64,000 nt of DNA from Adiantum capillus-veneris (GCA_014529385.2 CM043953.1:114919549-114983548); one strand, 5' to 3'. Positions 20,411 to 31,997 are shown, numbered from the stretch's first letter. The notes: generated from the sequence alone by a model not told the origin. Numbers and translations: made by a program.

Positions 20411-21765
20411 TAGATTCCGTCCTCAGAAGCTATTGAGTTGAAGCTCGTTCGTCGAGGTGGAAGAGCATTTGAGATGAATGTCCTTAGCCTTCTTCAGTCA
20501 CTGCAAAATCAAACAACATTGGCACAGTAATTGCATTCTCATAAGTGATTAAAAAGCATATACAGTTTTAGGTAGACAAATTGATTGGTAAAAGAATTTC
20601 AAACAATTTGTCAGCAATGAACATTAAATTGCAATGTAATCAAATGCATAAACAGATATAAAGGTAAAAAATTAAACAAGTCTGGGGTCGCTAATTTGAC
20701 GGTCGAAAGGCACTAGAGATCGAATATTAATACCATGGGTAAGCTTCTTAATTTTCTGTGGTCAATTAAGTTGTTTAATTGCGAAAGCCAAGTATTCATG
20801 TTCGAGGGCTGACTAGAGGCTATATCTAGAAGACCTTATAGTTAAGCTACCATAAATGAATTTCTCATGAAATCATCGCCTGACTGATTACTTTTTCTTT
20901 GACCCCCCAAAGTCTTTTCATAGTGATTCAATTTGATGTGTGTCCTTATTTTGTATGCCTTGGGTTTTTTGCTTTTCAAGGAAAAGCGCCCACACTGGGA
21001 ACCTCTAGGGCTCTAGTACCATAGGCAATACATGTGAGTGAAGTACTAAATCAAGCTGAGATTTCTCTTCCAGCTTAAGATTTTACAGTGTGACACTTTG
21101 ATTTTTTGTTTGTTCATTTTCAGCATTTTAATTTTGTAATTTTGGGGGGTCATATAACACTGATACACCTCCCCAGGCTCATCATACTAGTAAACTCCCT
21201 TTATAATACTTAAGCGAAAGGTCAATAGGGTCAAGCCCACTAGTAAAGCCCTAGTAAATTTCACACAATTCTGCCTAAATTGGATTAAGAACCTAAGTAA
21301 CCATTGATTATTAGGAAGGCATTCCCCATGGTATTAACAGAAGATCTCTAACACCTAACTTGGTCAAACTAGCTTAGTCGGACTGCTTGATTTTTAAACC
21401 TAGACAAGTGATTATGACAAAAAATTACATTGAATTAAATGTTTGATACTAAGCAAATGCGGTGAATATTAGGCTACCAATCACAATTAAAGCAGACAAT
21501 CATAGATGCAAAAAAGATAAGGGGCAATGGTAATGGACAAGAAACACCTGTTTGTGTCGATTTCGTGCTTGATTTGAAGAGTGAGTCGAGATAAAGATTC
21601 CATGAAGGTCCAAATCCTATCAATAGCAACATGCTCCTGTACACACTAGGAAACAAAAGGAATACCTCCAGGAGGCACATTAGTGGAAAAAGGTACCAAC
21701 ACTTATTGAACACAACAAAAAACATAAGGAACCCTAACCTAATTATTTGCACTCCCCCTAGAGAG
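20411..21765 (-). other. Element B 3' non-coding region
   Basis: About 1.35 kb between the last ORF and the 3' LTR without a recognisable protein. One minus-strand ORF (21752-21474) is hydrophobic (MFFVVFNKCWYLFPLMCL) and might be a chance frame. Long untranslated 3' regions are common in large plant gypsy elements. Confidence 0.5.
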
Positions 21766-22110
21766 TCAAGGGAATAGGATATTGTAGAGGTTGGGGGGAA
21801 ACCCTAAGGCTAAACCCCTATCCTCGTCGTCGAGATAAACAAAGTCATCATCCATGAGACCATATGTGCCATCCGTGTAGTCCTGTAAATTTTCTTCTTC
21901 ATCATAGGTGCCCATGTTTACTAAGAAGGTCACTAGACGCCTATAGTCATCTTGGTCAAAAGGGTAGGCTTGTGCAATGGGAGAAACGCTCTCTACTAAG
22001 TATGGATCAGACGTGGTCAAGAGACGTATCAGCCATTCTAACTCCTCAAAATTCCTCTCACATGCTAGCGTACCTATCAAATCCCATTCACATGCAAGCG
22101 TACCTCTCAC
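21766..22110 (-). CDS. Element B small acidic 3' ORF, function unknown
   Basis: A 114-residue open frame, very acidic in its C-terminal half (MGTYDEEENLQDY, DDDFVYLDDED) and ending NLYNILFP. Its N-terminus contains a short duplication (GTLACEWDLI / GTLACERNFEE), caused by a repeated GGTACGCT-GCATGTGA segment. An ATG in another frame at about 22154 (MASTLESSTPALGE) may be the original start, followed by a frameshift. It lies where some plant gypsy elements carry env-like or accessory ORFs, but no membrane segment is seen. I do not recognise it. Confidence 0.45.
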   Translation of the reverse strand: MRGTLACEWDLIGTLACERNFEELEWLIRLLTTSDPYLVESVSPIAQAYPFDQDDYRRLVTFLVNMGTYDEEENLQDYTDGTYGLMDDDFVYLDDEDRGLALGFPPNLYNILFP

Positions 22111-22373
22111 CCAAGGCAGGAGTGGATGACTCTAGCGTACTAGCCATATCTGTACGCGCAAATAGATGATGGTTAGAGTGCAAATATTACAAGGGTCGTA
22201 TTCTTGTGCATAATTTGTTTTTATGATTTTGTGTTATGGCTCTTGCTCTTTTACTTTTTTATCTCGTTTTTGTGAGTATAAGGCTTTATATATACATTCC
22301 CTAAGATTGGAGATTAAGAGGTCAGGGAGAAAGGTTGAGAGGGAAGCAAGTGAATAATGGATGTCCACAAACA

Positions 22374-22386
22374 CTCCCCCCTTCCT
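22374..22386 (-). other. Internal polypurine motif 1 of element B
   Basis: AGGAAGGGGGGAG in element sense, matching the core of the terminal polypurine tract. It lies in non-coding sequence between the W-P-K motif ORF and the acidic ORF. Confidence 0.6.
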
Positions 22387-22595
22387 TGGGTAGATCATAC
22401 CGTTTGAAATGATGTCGTCACCCTTTGAAACCAATTGTTCCAGTTGGTAATAGGTGAGGATTTTTGCCAGTAGTTTTCTATTACCCTAGGTGCCTCGTCA
22501 AGTTACAAGGGTGGTAAGGTACTCTCCCAGGATTGAACTTGAAGTGGTTCATCAGGTGATTCTTGAACACTGGGAGGTGTGGATTCTTTTGTAGC

Positions 22596-23156
22596 TTAAT
22601 GGAGGTCCACTACTATAGATGGAGGCTGTGTAGAAGCTTTACCCTCTATGGATGTATTACATGAGGAGCTAGAAGCTTCATGGAACTCCCCCCTTCCTGA
22701 GCTAGGTGGAATAAATTGGTTTTTCCTTGGAGCCCAAACTAGCTCTGGACTAGGTGTGTAGCATTCTGTGATCTTTCCCTTCCCACGGTCTGCCATTGGC
22801 TTTAGCGTTACACTGTTTGACTCATATGGGTTTGTTGTCGATAGGGAAGGACATATTTTACGTTTAGGTACCCAAATTTGCTCATTTCCATCATAGTAGC
22901 CTTGGGCTTCTAATAGTTGTTTTGGAATCCATCGTGATTTGGTCTTGACTCTCCTAGGGCGCGCTCTTTGTTTTCCGGGGAAATTTTTTCTTGGAATGGG
23001 TGGGAGGGTTGAGGTAGTTGGAAGTAAGGCCTTGGGGACCCATTGATATGTACTCTTAGGTCGTGCAGGTTGAGTACTTGCAATATTACTGCTTGCTACA
23101 ACTACAAGTGGTGAAGTGCTAGGTTCATGGGTAGCCGGCAAAGATGTGATAACCAC
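22596..23156 (-). pseudogene. Element B pol C-terminal tail with W-[VIA]-P-[KR] repeats
   Basis: A 186-residue segment in the same frame as the preceding protein, cut from it by one TAA (23163-23165). Four spaced motifs are visible: YQWVPKALL (W39), SRWIPKQLL (W76), QIWVPKRK (W95) and LVWAPRKNQ (W141). The linkers are basic and rich in Pro, Ser and Thr. No enzyme motif is present. The repeats suggest a short linear binding motif in an otherwise disordered tail. A polypurine motif (22686-22698) lies within the coding sequence. Function unknown. Confidence 0.55.
22686..22698 (-). other. Internal polypurine motif 2 of element B
   Basis: AGGAAGGGGGGAG in element sense, identical over 13 bases to the motif at 22374-22386. 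It sits inside the tail ORF. Confidence 0.6.
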
Positions 23157-23162
23157 CTTGGC

Positions 23163-24023
23163 TTATGAATGTTGGCTATCCTTCAACTTTGCTAGAGTTT
23201 GCAACGTAGGTGACTTTGCTTGAATGATAGGGGTAAGAGTCGGTGGTCGCGTCATGACACTACCAGTATCCCAATCAATAGTGGTGGTTGCCAACATCCA
23301 CGTGCGTCCCTGGTTTACGTTGCCTTCCATAGCTCCCGCGGGCATGACTAGAAACCTCTGCACTATGCTTCCATTGTCATAGACAACAGGGGTCTGAAGG
23401 ACTCCAAGAGTAGCAGTTTTCTTTTTATTAATGCCCTTTACTTGCATCGTACTCGGGGATAGGGTCGGTTTCCCTAATTGACACCAAACTCCATAGGATA
23501 ACAAATTGTGTTTAGCTCCCGTATCTAATAAGGAATTGTATAGTACTTTTCCATAGGGGCTATTTAGCTCAATTGGGTATCGTAGGGGTGGCTCAGATTC
23601 TAATGAGTCGTCATCTGTGTCCTCGAAAAATGCTTGCGTGATTCCCAGATTAGCCTCTCGTTGGCGTCTAAGACGTTGTTGTCGTTCTCGAGCCTCAACT
23701 CTTGCTTGGATTTTTTTAAGCTCTGCTTGTTCCTTGGCAGCCTTCTTTTGATGGATGGCTTGCAACTCTTCCTGGCTTAGAGGATCATAATATCTTTTGA
23801 ATTTACTCCCATTAAGGAATCCAATGGTTTCAACTCCATCTAGAGTCTCCACACGAATGGTACCTTGCGGGGTAATTTCACACACTCGATATGGTCCCTT
23901 ACCAGCGTATTTCAATTTCTTCTTTTCATTACGTACCCCGTACATAAGAACTTTATCACCAACCTTGATGTCTTTATCCTTTAAATGGCTATCAAACCAC
24001 TTGTTTCTCCTATCCTTCTCCAC
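23163..24023 (-). pseudogene. Element B: integrase C-terminus plus second retropepsin-like domain
   Basis: 286 residues in the same frame as pol, separated from it only by a TGA at 24033-24035. Residues 1-80 are the integrase C-terminal part (VGDKVLMYG, GKGPYRVCEI). Residues 85-125 are a charged helical linker (QEELQAIHQKKAAKEQAELK). Residues 150-245 look like a retropepsin: NSLLDTGAKHNLLS with D167, then a distal QGRTWM resembling the LGRxWL motif that closes retropepsins. Element B already has a protease ahead of RT (27601-28446), so this is a second one, in an unusual place. Activity is unknown; it could instead serve a structural or binding role. Confidence 0.7.
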
Positions 24024-24032
24024 TAGAGCATT

Positions 24033-26609
24033 TCACACAGCTAATTGCCTCTCTTCATCTAGCCTTTCCAGGATATATAATCGCTCCACTAAGGGGTTAC
24101 CATCCCAACCTTCTTGAGAAGCTACTCGAAGACTAGGAATGACAAACTCCCATGGCATAACTGCTTCTTGGCCATACACCATCTTAAACGGTGTGCAATT
24201 AATAACAACTTTATACGCAGTACGATAAGCCCATAAAGCTGATGTAAGCTTTAGGTCCCAATCAGTGCGATGAGCCTCAACTGTCTTTGTCAAAATGGAG
24301 ATGAGAGTTTTGTTGGTACTCTCAGCTTGGCCATTTTCTTGGGGATAATAGGGTGTAGACTTGTGGTGAGATATCATGAAGTTTGATGTGAGTTCTTTTA
24401 TTACTTTATTTATAAAATGAGTTCCATTGTCACTCACAAGTTCAAAGGGGCATCCAAAACGTGTGATAATGTTCTCAAAGAGGAACTTAGTTGTTGTTTT
24501 TGCATCCGCCTTTCGTGTTGCTTTTGCTTTAGCCCATTTGGTTACATAGTTGGTAGCCACAATAATATATCGTGATTGCATGTTACATGCAGGCGGACTA
24601 ATCGGTCCTACAAAGTCTAAGCCCCACTTTTCAAATGGTTGGGTTACCTTGATGGGATGTAGAGGCATCCTATCACTTCTTTGTGGCTTCTTGAAGCGTC
24701 TGAATTCATCACATCCCTTTGCAAAAAGTGATGCATCCTTAAAAAGAGTGGGCCACCAATAGCCTGACTGTAAGATCTTTCGGGCAGTCAACTTTCCTGA
24801 AAAGTGACCACCGGCTACGTCCATGTGTGCCTCTTGTAGAATATATAAATACTCATCCACGCGGGCACAGCGTCTAAGAACATCATCTTTTCCTCTCTTA
24901 TAGAGAGTTCCAGCCAGTAAGCAATAGGGTTCGCATTCCTTGATTAATTTTCGAGCTATATCTTTTCGCAGTTCTTTGGGTGGAAAACCATTAACTAAGA
25001 AGTTAACAATCTTTTCACTCCATTCAGGCATTGTCTCAACAATGAACAAAAGAGTATCAGGCAATTCATCATCAACCCCCGTAGGAGCTTCGCCATTAGG
25101 GATACGAGATAAATGATCCGCCATGACATGTTTCCTCCCAGGCCTCACAACAACGGTGAAGTCAAACTCAAGAAGAATTAACAACCATCGTGTAATTCGA
25201 CCTGTGGAACACGGCTTGTTTACCAAATATAGCAATGCTTGATGATCAACATAAAACACAAACTTGGTAGCAAGAAGGTAATAGCGAAATTTCTTTACTG
25301 CGTAAATCATAGCTAGACCTTCGCACTCTGTAGTAGTGTAGTTCATCTCGGCATCATTTAATTGGCGACTTGCAAAGCTAATAGGGTAGTCCAATTTATG
25401 TTCTCCTGGTTGAGTTAGAACACACCCAATAGCAAAATTTGATGCATCAATATGCACATGAAAAGGTACATTCCAATCAGGTGGTCGCAGGATTGGAGCA
25501 CTTGTTAGGGCCTTCTTTAATAACTCATAAGATTGATGACATTCTTCCGTCCAGTGAAACTCGATAAGAAGCTTGTACAATGGACGCGCTATCTCGGCAA
25601 AGTTTAAAATAAACCTTCGATAATAACCAACATGGCCCATAAATCTTTGAACTCCTTTATAATTCGTAGGTGGTGGCAAATCGGCAATGGCTTTAACCTT
25701 ACTCTCATCTGTGGATATCCCGTTCTTGGACACTATATGCCCTAGAATGACTCCATGCTTAACCCAAAATTGGCATTTGAAAGGGTTCAATGAGATGCGA
25801 TAAAATCTGCACCTTTCAAATATTTTTCGTAGATATAACAAATGATTCTCCCAAGAAGAATAAACACAAAGGTCGTCTAGGAAAGCTTCACAAAACTCCC
25901 TTAGAAATTCTTTAAACGCAATGTTTATTAATCGTTGGAATGTAGCAAGGGCATTTGTTAAGCCAAAAGCCATAACACGAAATGCAAACACTCCAAACTC
26001 AGTGATAAAAGCAGTTTTAGCTTGGTCCTCTAATGCAATTGTGATTTGATTGTAACCAGAGTACCCATCTAAAAAGCTATAAGCTTCCTTGCCCGCAACT
26101 CTTTCAAGCACATGTTCTGAATATGGAAAGGGATAATGATCTCTCCTAGTAGCTGCATTAACTTTCTTGAGGTCCACGCACACTCTTAATTTCCCATTCT
26201 TTTTTGGCACAATGACTATTGGAGAAACCCATTCTGAGTGCTCAATAGGGTATATGAATCCACATTGGATAAGTTTTTCAATCTCCTCTTGTACAATTTT
26301 GGCGTACTTAGGATTCATTGGATATGGTCGTTGCTGGACGGGTTTAGCAGTGTTGATCATGGGAATTGTATGTTGCACCACAGAAGGTGGAACACGCTTC
26401 ATGTCATGATATGTCCAAGCAAAGATATCCTTGTATTCCTTGAGGAGCTCCTTAAGTACAGCCTCTTCAGTTTCGGTAAGGTCTTGAGCAATAAAGACTG
26501 GTTTAGACTCCTCACCTGGTTCTGCTAATTCTATCTCTTTAACTACTGCTGGACCATCATAGACTCCATTGCTTCCATTGGTAGGTATTCGTTGGGCTTT
26601 GGCATACAC
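24033..26609 (-). pseudogene. pol: Element B pol: RT, RNase H, integrase
   Basis: An 858-residue open frame. RT starts around residue 85 (GFIYPIEHSEWVSPIVIVPK), with VCVDLKKVN, FLDGYSGYNQ and FLDD. A single RNase H follows with IDAS intact, YVDHQAL and HVMADHLSR. Integrase has the HHCC region, in which the last Cys pair is damaged (KGCDEFRRF, Cys replaced by Phe), and its acidic residues in WGLDFVGP, VSDNGTHF and ENGQAESTN. It ends at a TGA, after which the same frame continues as the integrase C-terminus. In-frame stops and the Cys loss suggest the copy is dead. Confidence 0.88.
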
Positions 26610-26702
26610 AACCTTTTTCTCCCCCGTGGTATAAGATTTAAAATGTTCAGGAGCCGTATGTAAGTCAGCAGGCTTTTGTCCTGACGGAGACCTTTCTTTT
26701 AG

Positions 26703-27600
26703 TTATGCCTCCTTTTGTTGTTGTGCTAACTCTCGGTTTTGACGTCTCTTTATAGTTCGACTCAATTTCGGCTCTGTAACCTCCAATTGAGCGAGGTCAA
26801 TGGGTCGCAGGCTGCACCACATGACACTTTGGAGATGTTCACCCCAATTGTCTACTAGCTTTCGATGAGCATCACATGCCTCTAGATAGCTAAGCCATTC
26901 TGCAGTAGATCTTTCCTTGTTTATCCTAGCTCTCACATTTGCTCGATATCGTCGTCTCTAATATGACCTTTGTTTCTTGTTAAGGTTTTGATTTTGGTAA
27001 ATGTTTGAACTCGACTCGCCTGATAGGTCTTCGCTTCTATCTTCTTCACTCTCATATAAATTACCATAGATGGTCGTACTAGGCCTTGAGTGTTCAGTTT
27101 CTATACTTGGTTCACTCGATGTTTCTTCAGGTTCTGAATCCATTTCTCCCTGAGATTCCGTTTCTGATGTGTATTGGCCTAAAGCCTTTCAAGAATCATC
27201 GATTTCACTCTCAGGTAGGTGTGCCTCTTTTTTATCATCGGATGTTACATGCGCTACACCTAACATGTTTACTGGTGCAATGTGTGGTATCTCTTCCCCA
27301 TCTGGTGTTACCCAGGTTGTTCCTCTAGCTCCCCATGTATCTATAGTTACCGCTAGGTGCACCCAATCGACATTGTCTGACTTAGCCATTCCGGGTAGGA
27401 TATCCATATAAGGAGAGTTCTCCCCAATATCCGTGTCTTCGTTACACGTGTAACAATACTGTAATGGAGCTGAGTGAATTGTTGTGTCTGATCGATTATC
27501 AATGATGAATTTATTTCCTAGAGGATGCGTTCGATCACTTAAAAGATCAACTCGAATGACAGAGTCTTGGAACTGTAAGTAGACGTGGTTTTTGGACCAG
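26703..27600 (-). pseudogene. Element B protease-RT spacer region
   Basis: Three short minus-strand pieces (26936-26703, 27143-26958, 27407-27189) in shifted frames link the protease to RT. One is Glu/Ser-rich (SEPEETSSEPSIETEHSRPS). Another begins MDILPGMAKSDNVDW and follows protease-like WSKNHVYLQFQDSVIRVD (about 27535-27590). At least one frameshift occurs near 27600. No separate domain recognised. Confidence 0.5.
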
Positions 27601-28446
27601 TCATGAACTACGCCTTAAGATCATCTCAAATGACATAGGATGCTTGGAAAAATCCATAACAATGAAGGTCTGCCTTACCTTGTGTCCCAAGACCTTGATT
27701 CTGAGATCCTTTAGCATTCCAATAGGCATAACAATAGATCCATTAGCCATTTTTACCACTACGCTTGTCGCTTCAAGGTGAGGTCGCCCCATAGACTCCC
27801 AACAACTCTTTGTCACCATGCTGACTCCCGCACCACCGTCAAGGACCCCCTTTACAGTTAATCCTTTAGTAGTGATTGGTAGAGTAGCATTAGATTCATC
27901 ACCTTTAAAGTATTGCCCCAACTTGTTAATGGGTACTTCAATTATAGATTCATGTCCCGCTAGGTCAGATGGTGGTGCTAAATGTTCCTCATCATTCATT
28001 ACCGAGTCAGGTTTGTTCATATGTGCAAACTGTGGTAATCCGGCCTGTAATTCTCCATTGAGGAAGGCTCGAAGAGCTGAGACTAGCTCGGGGTCTTTAT
28101 ATAGTTTGGACATGATGGTGGTTCTAACTTCTGAAGACATGAAATCCATCAATTTGGCAACATTTAATGGCATCTTGTGGGACGTAGGACCCTGACAAGA
28201 GAATGGTGAAGATGGAATCTCCACTTCCTCAAGGGGGTCGGGCATTCCCTCACCAAACATTCTCTCTAGTAGGAAAGGTGTGTGTCCACTTTCAGATGTC
28301 CTACCCTCACTCTCTTCCCGAATGATATTGGGTATAGCTAACGGCCTGTAGTTCTTGTGAGGTTGAACTTGTATGGGAAACACTGTGTCCGACATCTGGA
28401 TATGTTTGGGTTCAGGTTCTAATGTTCGTTGAGTTTCTCCCACCAA
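27601..28446 (-). pseudogene. Element B first protease (retropepsin)
   Basis: 281 residues with GVLDGGAGVSMVTK (D203), VVKMANGSIVMPIGML and a closing EMILRRSS, where the last part corresponds to the ILGRPW motif with Gly replaced. The DGGxG form is common in plant gypsy proteases. It is in frame with the ORF upstream (29025-28456), with one TAA between (28456-28458). Past 27601 the reading changes frame. It would process the Gag-Pol precursor. Confidence 0.75.
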
Positions 28447-28455
28447 ACCCCTCAG

Positions 28456-29025
28456 TTATTGGACTCGTTCAATTTCCACTGTTGGTTTTGGATAGGTTCC
28501 AATCTTTCTCTTGCAATCCTCATTTTTTGTCTTTCGTGGCTTATCTTGGGGGTTCGCAACTGGGTGGTTTAACTTTGAATACTCTTTTGGTGTTCGTCGT
28601 AATTCCCTCTCGTGATCCTCCTCACTGGCTTTTTCCTTTGTAGTAATCGTTTTGGTCTCCGTGGTCTCTATCGAATCTGAGTCATCCTCAGGGTCATTCA
28701 TATACACGGGATCCTCTCCTGTCCCTATGTTAGTCTTTGAACTAGGTTTTGAGCTAGAAGCATTAAGGGATTTCTTTCTTCGTGTTTTCTTCTTTCTCGC
28801 TCGGCCAATGGATGCAGCATCTCTCTCTTCGAGGATGTAATTTTGCTTTTGGAGCATTGACCGTGTGAGTGCATTCACTGGTGCTATGTTTATAGTTGGT
28901 GGTGTCCCATCAACAATCTCTATTATGTTCAATGGTGTGATTTTCGGTGCGTTTGGATTGTTAGGACACTGTGCGATCAAATGATCTATGCCACAACGAT
29001 TACAAGTGAGTATTGGCATTGCCAA
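28456..29025 (-). pseudogene. gag: Element B gag 3' part with Cys-His box
   Basis: 189 residues starting near a Cys-His box, CNRCGIDHLIAQC (spacing 2-3-4), then basic clusters (RKKKTRRKKS) and an acidic Ser/Asp/Glu stretch. It follows the main zinc-knuckle ORF in another frame and leads to the protease after a TAA. Confidence 0.65.
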
Positions 29026-29033
29026 TGACTTGT

Positions 29034-30041
29034 TTACATTAGTGCACCATTCTTTTGCATTCTAATGGGGCACTCAGCTACTTGATGTGGTCCACCACAT
29101 TCATAGCACTGAAGAGGTGGTCTCCTGGCAAAACTATTAATGTTTTGGCCTCTTGCTGCTAGCACAGTAGCTTGATATACCGGTTTGATTTGTCCCCAAT
29201 GGTCTTCCATATAGTACATGGGACACTCCTCAAGCATGTCGACTCCATAGGTGATACTAGAGTCTATGTCCTCTTCGCAATCTACATAAGTACTAGATGA
29301 CTCGCAACCTATTTGGTTCATAGGTGTAACTCTTGGATGAGGGGGTTGCGGTCCTAGCACTGGAGGTGGCAATGGTGTGTTTTGGACCACATTTTGGGTT
29401 CTAGGGACCATGTGCTGTAATGGCAACTGTTGCTCCATGGGTGGGGTAGGCATCAATGCAGGAACGCAAGGTGAGTCTGCCCAAGCTATAGGCGGTCTAT
29501 TTTCCATGATGCGTTTAAGCATTAGGCAATCCTTCGCTTGATGGCCATACCTACCACACGCGTTACAAGTCTCGTTAAACTTTACTATGAAAGTAGGGCA
29601 TTCACTCGTAGTATGTGGGCCCAAGCAGATTGAGTACCATTGCTGCTCCCTTCTTGGATACATATGAGTGTTTTGTGGAGCACGATTACCCCTAAGGCTT
29701 TCTTGGATGGCCTTGGTGAGATCTGCCAAAGTCATCTCAGATATCGTTTGCTCTTTCACGATTGGCTTTATCTTCATTGGCTCATGCCCTGATGCTTGCG
29801 AGCTACTAGACTTCGGCTCGGCAGACACTCTTTCTCCTGCAATCATTAAATTATCCTCCAATTGGATTGCATTCATGGTGACTGCTTCCCAAGTAGTGAT
29901 ACCTCTAATGACTAGGCCATTATAAATACTTTCATGTCGTAGTCCCCTAATGAATCTATCGAGCAATTGGTTGTTGTTGAATCGCTCGTTTGGATTGCAT
30001 CGAGAATTCAAATTCTTTAGGCGACTAATGAAGTCTCTCAC
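29034..30041 (-). pseudogene. gag: Element B gag middle: capsid end and zinc knuckles
   Basis: 335 residues. The start (LNSRCNPNERFNNNQLLDRF, IRGLRHESIYNGLV) is typical of the end of a plant gypsy capsid. Two Cys-His boxes follow, CNACGRYGHQAKDC (2-4-4) and CYECGGPHQVAEC (2-3-4), and there is a decayed box around CLGPHTTSEC. The frame is shared with the ORF upstream, separated by a TAG at 30075-30077. Gag packages element RNA. Confidence 0.75.
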
Positions 30042-30074
30042 AGATTCACCTTCTTCTCGTTGAGCTTTCTGGAG

Positions 30075-30779
30075 CTAAGAGGCTACACCCCAAAGTACTC
30101 CCTCTCGTATGTATTCTTTTAAGAACAGTCTCCTAAGAGTAGAGTAGATCATTTTCTCTTCTACTCTTAAGGTTCTATACCAATCTCCACCCTTTCCGCT
30201 TAGGGTCAAACTCAAATCCTTACACTTATGTAGCTCATTGTGCTCTTCCAAGGAATCGCACACATGTTCAAAGACTTCCATATGCTTTCTAGCATCTCCG
30301 TCTCCATTGAATTTCTGCGTGAGCTTAGCTACTTGAACTGCCTTGCTCCTAGGCTCTCTATCAGGTGCACTACGCATGTTTTCCGCAATAGAGTGACCGA
30401 TAGTTTGAGAAAATGCTGCCAAATCTCCTATTTGAGCAGGTATAATGGGTGTATGTGCTCCTGGAACCACATGTGAGATGGGAGTTGGCCTTGGCCTTGG
30501 CATACACGCGGCTCTTGGGTCCCATATTTCGTATGGTGGTGTACCACACAGTGGTCCAAAGTTTACAGGCGTGGCCCTAGGCATAGGGGATGTCTGATAT
30601 GGCATGTTATTATTAAATGGCATGGCTCCACTTGTATAAGAGCTTGGATAATTCCATTGTGGATTGTAAGCTCTTGGAATAATCGGAGGTGTAGGAGCTA
30701 CATGAGGCTGAGGTACGACAGGTGCACATGATTGATACATACATGTAGGTATAGTTGGGGGCACTGTGCTACTAGGCAT
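30075..30779 (-). pseudogene. gag: Element B gag: capsid N-terminal part
   Basis: 234 residues, Pro-rich at first (APVVPQPHVAPTPPIIPRAY), then a capsid-like helical segment (KLTQKFNGDGDARKHMEVFE, LSLTLSGKGGDWYRTL). It overlaps the end of the upstream frame by about 80 bases in another frame, so one frameshift separates it from the N-terminal part. Confidence 0.7.
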
Positions 30780-31741
30780 CGGCGCATGTTGATCCCTGTG
30801 TTCTGTCTTTCTAACTCGACAATCCTATGGAGGACATCACAGACTTTCTGTTGTTGCTCATCTATGCTATTAGCACCTGATGTGGATTGTAGAACATCTA
30901 ACCAACCCACATGATAGGTGTGTCCTGTGTAGCAATCAGTTAAAGCTTCTGCTTGTAGGTCATACTCCCAATTTTCGTTTAGGAATATCCCATCTAGGCC
31001 TGGCGTGCTGGAGGTTTCCCTCGAAGTGGAAGCATTATTGCTCCCCATTGCTTGCCCCTCCGTGACTGCTACCTTGGGAGCACTCGGTTGCTCGGCTGGC
31101 ATGATTGTTGTCATAGGAGCCTTTGCTTTCAGGGCTCGACTTTGTTCTAGCCTTCGTAGGTTCTCAATTTCTCTCTCCCTTGTTGCTTGTATATAGCATT
31201 CGATCTCTTGTACTTCGGCAAGACTCCTACCATCGGGTAGTAAAACCTCAGAGGGAGATAGTCCTAAAGGATCAGGAGGTGCAGTGGATGGAACATTCAC
31301 ATGCACACTCTCAAGAAGCATAGGGTCTATTTTAGGCATGAATGACGAATTTACCTCCCCACTCCCTTCATTTATTTCATTAACCGCATGTTCAGAGCGA
31401 GTAGCTCTACTAAGGGTCTCTTTTAAGCGGCTAAACACGCTGGACCCGGGCCGTGGGCCCATGGCATGCATGTCTTGACTTGAACTATCAGGGTTTGGTG
31501 TAGGATACCCCTCCATGACTTCGTAGTCAGAGGAAGAATCACTAGACGCGATATGAGGATCTTGGGTCTCGCTACCTTGAGTGCCGGCCGAAGGTCCAGA
31601 ACCTAGGGTGGAGGAATAATGGGTGCCCGCGGAAATGGAGGCACTACCAATATGCTCATGCTCTAACACTCGTCCAGAGCGTAGGTTCATATGACTTGGA
31701 TCCCCTAGAAGTGTCAGTGAGTGCCCGTGAAGGTTGCTCAC
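30698..31741 (-). pseudogene. gag: Element B gag N-terminal part
   Basis: 347 residues. MNLRSGRVLE near the start (about residue 18) resembles the beginning of plant Athila/Tat-type Gag. Ser-rich and acidic segments follow, then a charged helix (EVQEIECYIQATREREIENL) around residue 180. No catalytic domain. It is followed by the Pro-rich capsid segment in another frame. Confidence 0.65.
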
Positions 31742-31997
31742 CTAGTCATTTTGGGTGTTTTGCAACCCAAGTCTTTTCTTATTTATTAATTTTTTGATTT
31801 TTTGGTCCTTTTTTTCTGACCCAGCTATAGAATAGAACGTATGATAGCTCAAAATGAGCGTCTTAGTCAGAGGCACGTGCCGTGCTTTACAGCCCTCCGT
31901 TTCGTCACTTTATAACGTAGGAATCCCTAAAACTGTCAATTTCTAGTAGGGAACTAGGCCCAAATTAGAAAGTATAAGGGTGCACGTGGGAAGAGAA
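31742..31997 (-). other. Element B leader, part next to gag
   Basis: Untranslated leader between gag and the copia insertion. The rest of the leader is 37481-38214. No gene seen. Confidence 0.6.
31993..31997. other. Copia target site duplication, left copy
   Basis: GAGAA, repeated at 37476-37480. Confidence 0.95.

Noticed and set aside
21474-21752. Hydrophobic minus-strand ORF in element B, possible env-like transmembrane segment
   Set aside because: Only composition supports it: no signal peptide, no conserved motif and no clear link to the neighbouring acidic ORF.
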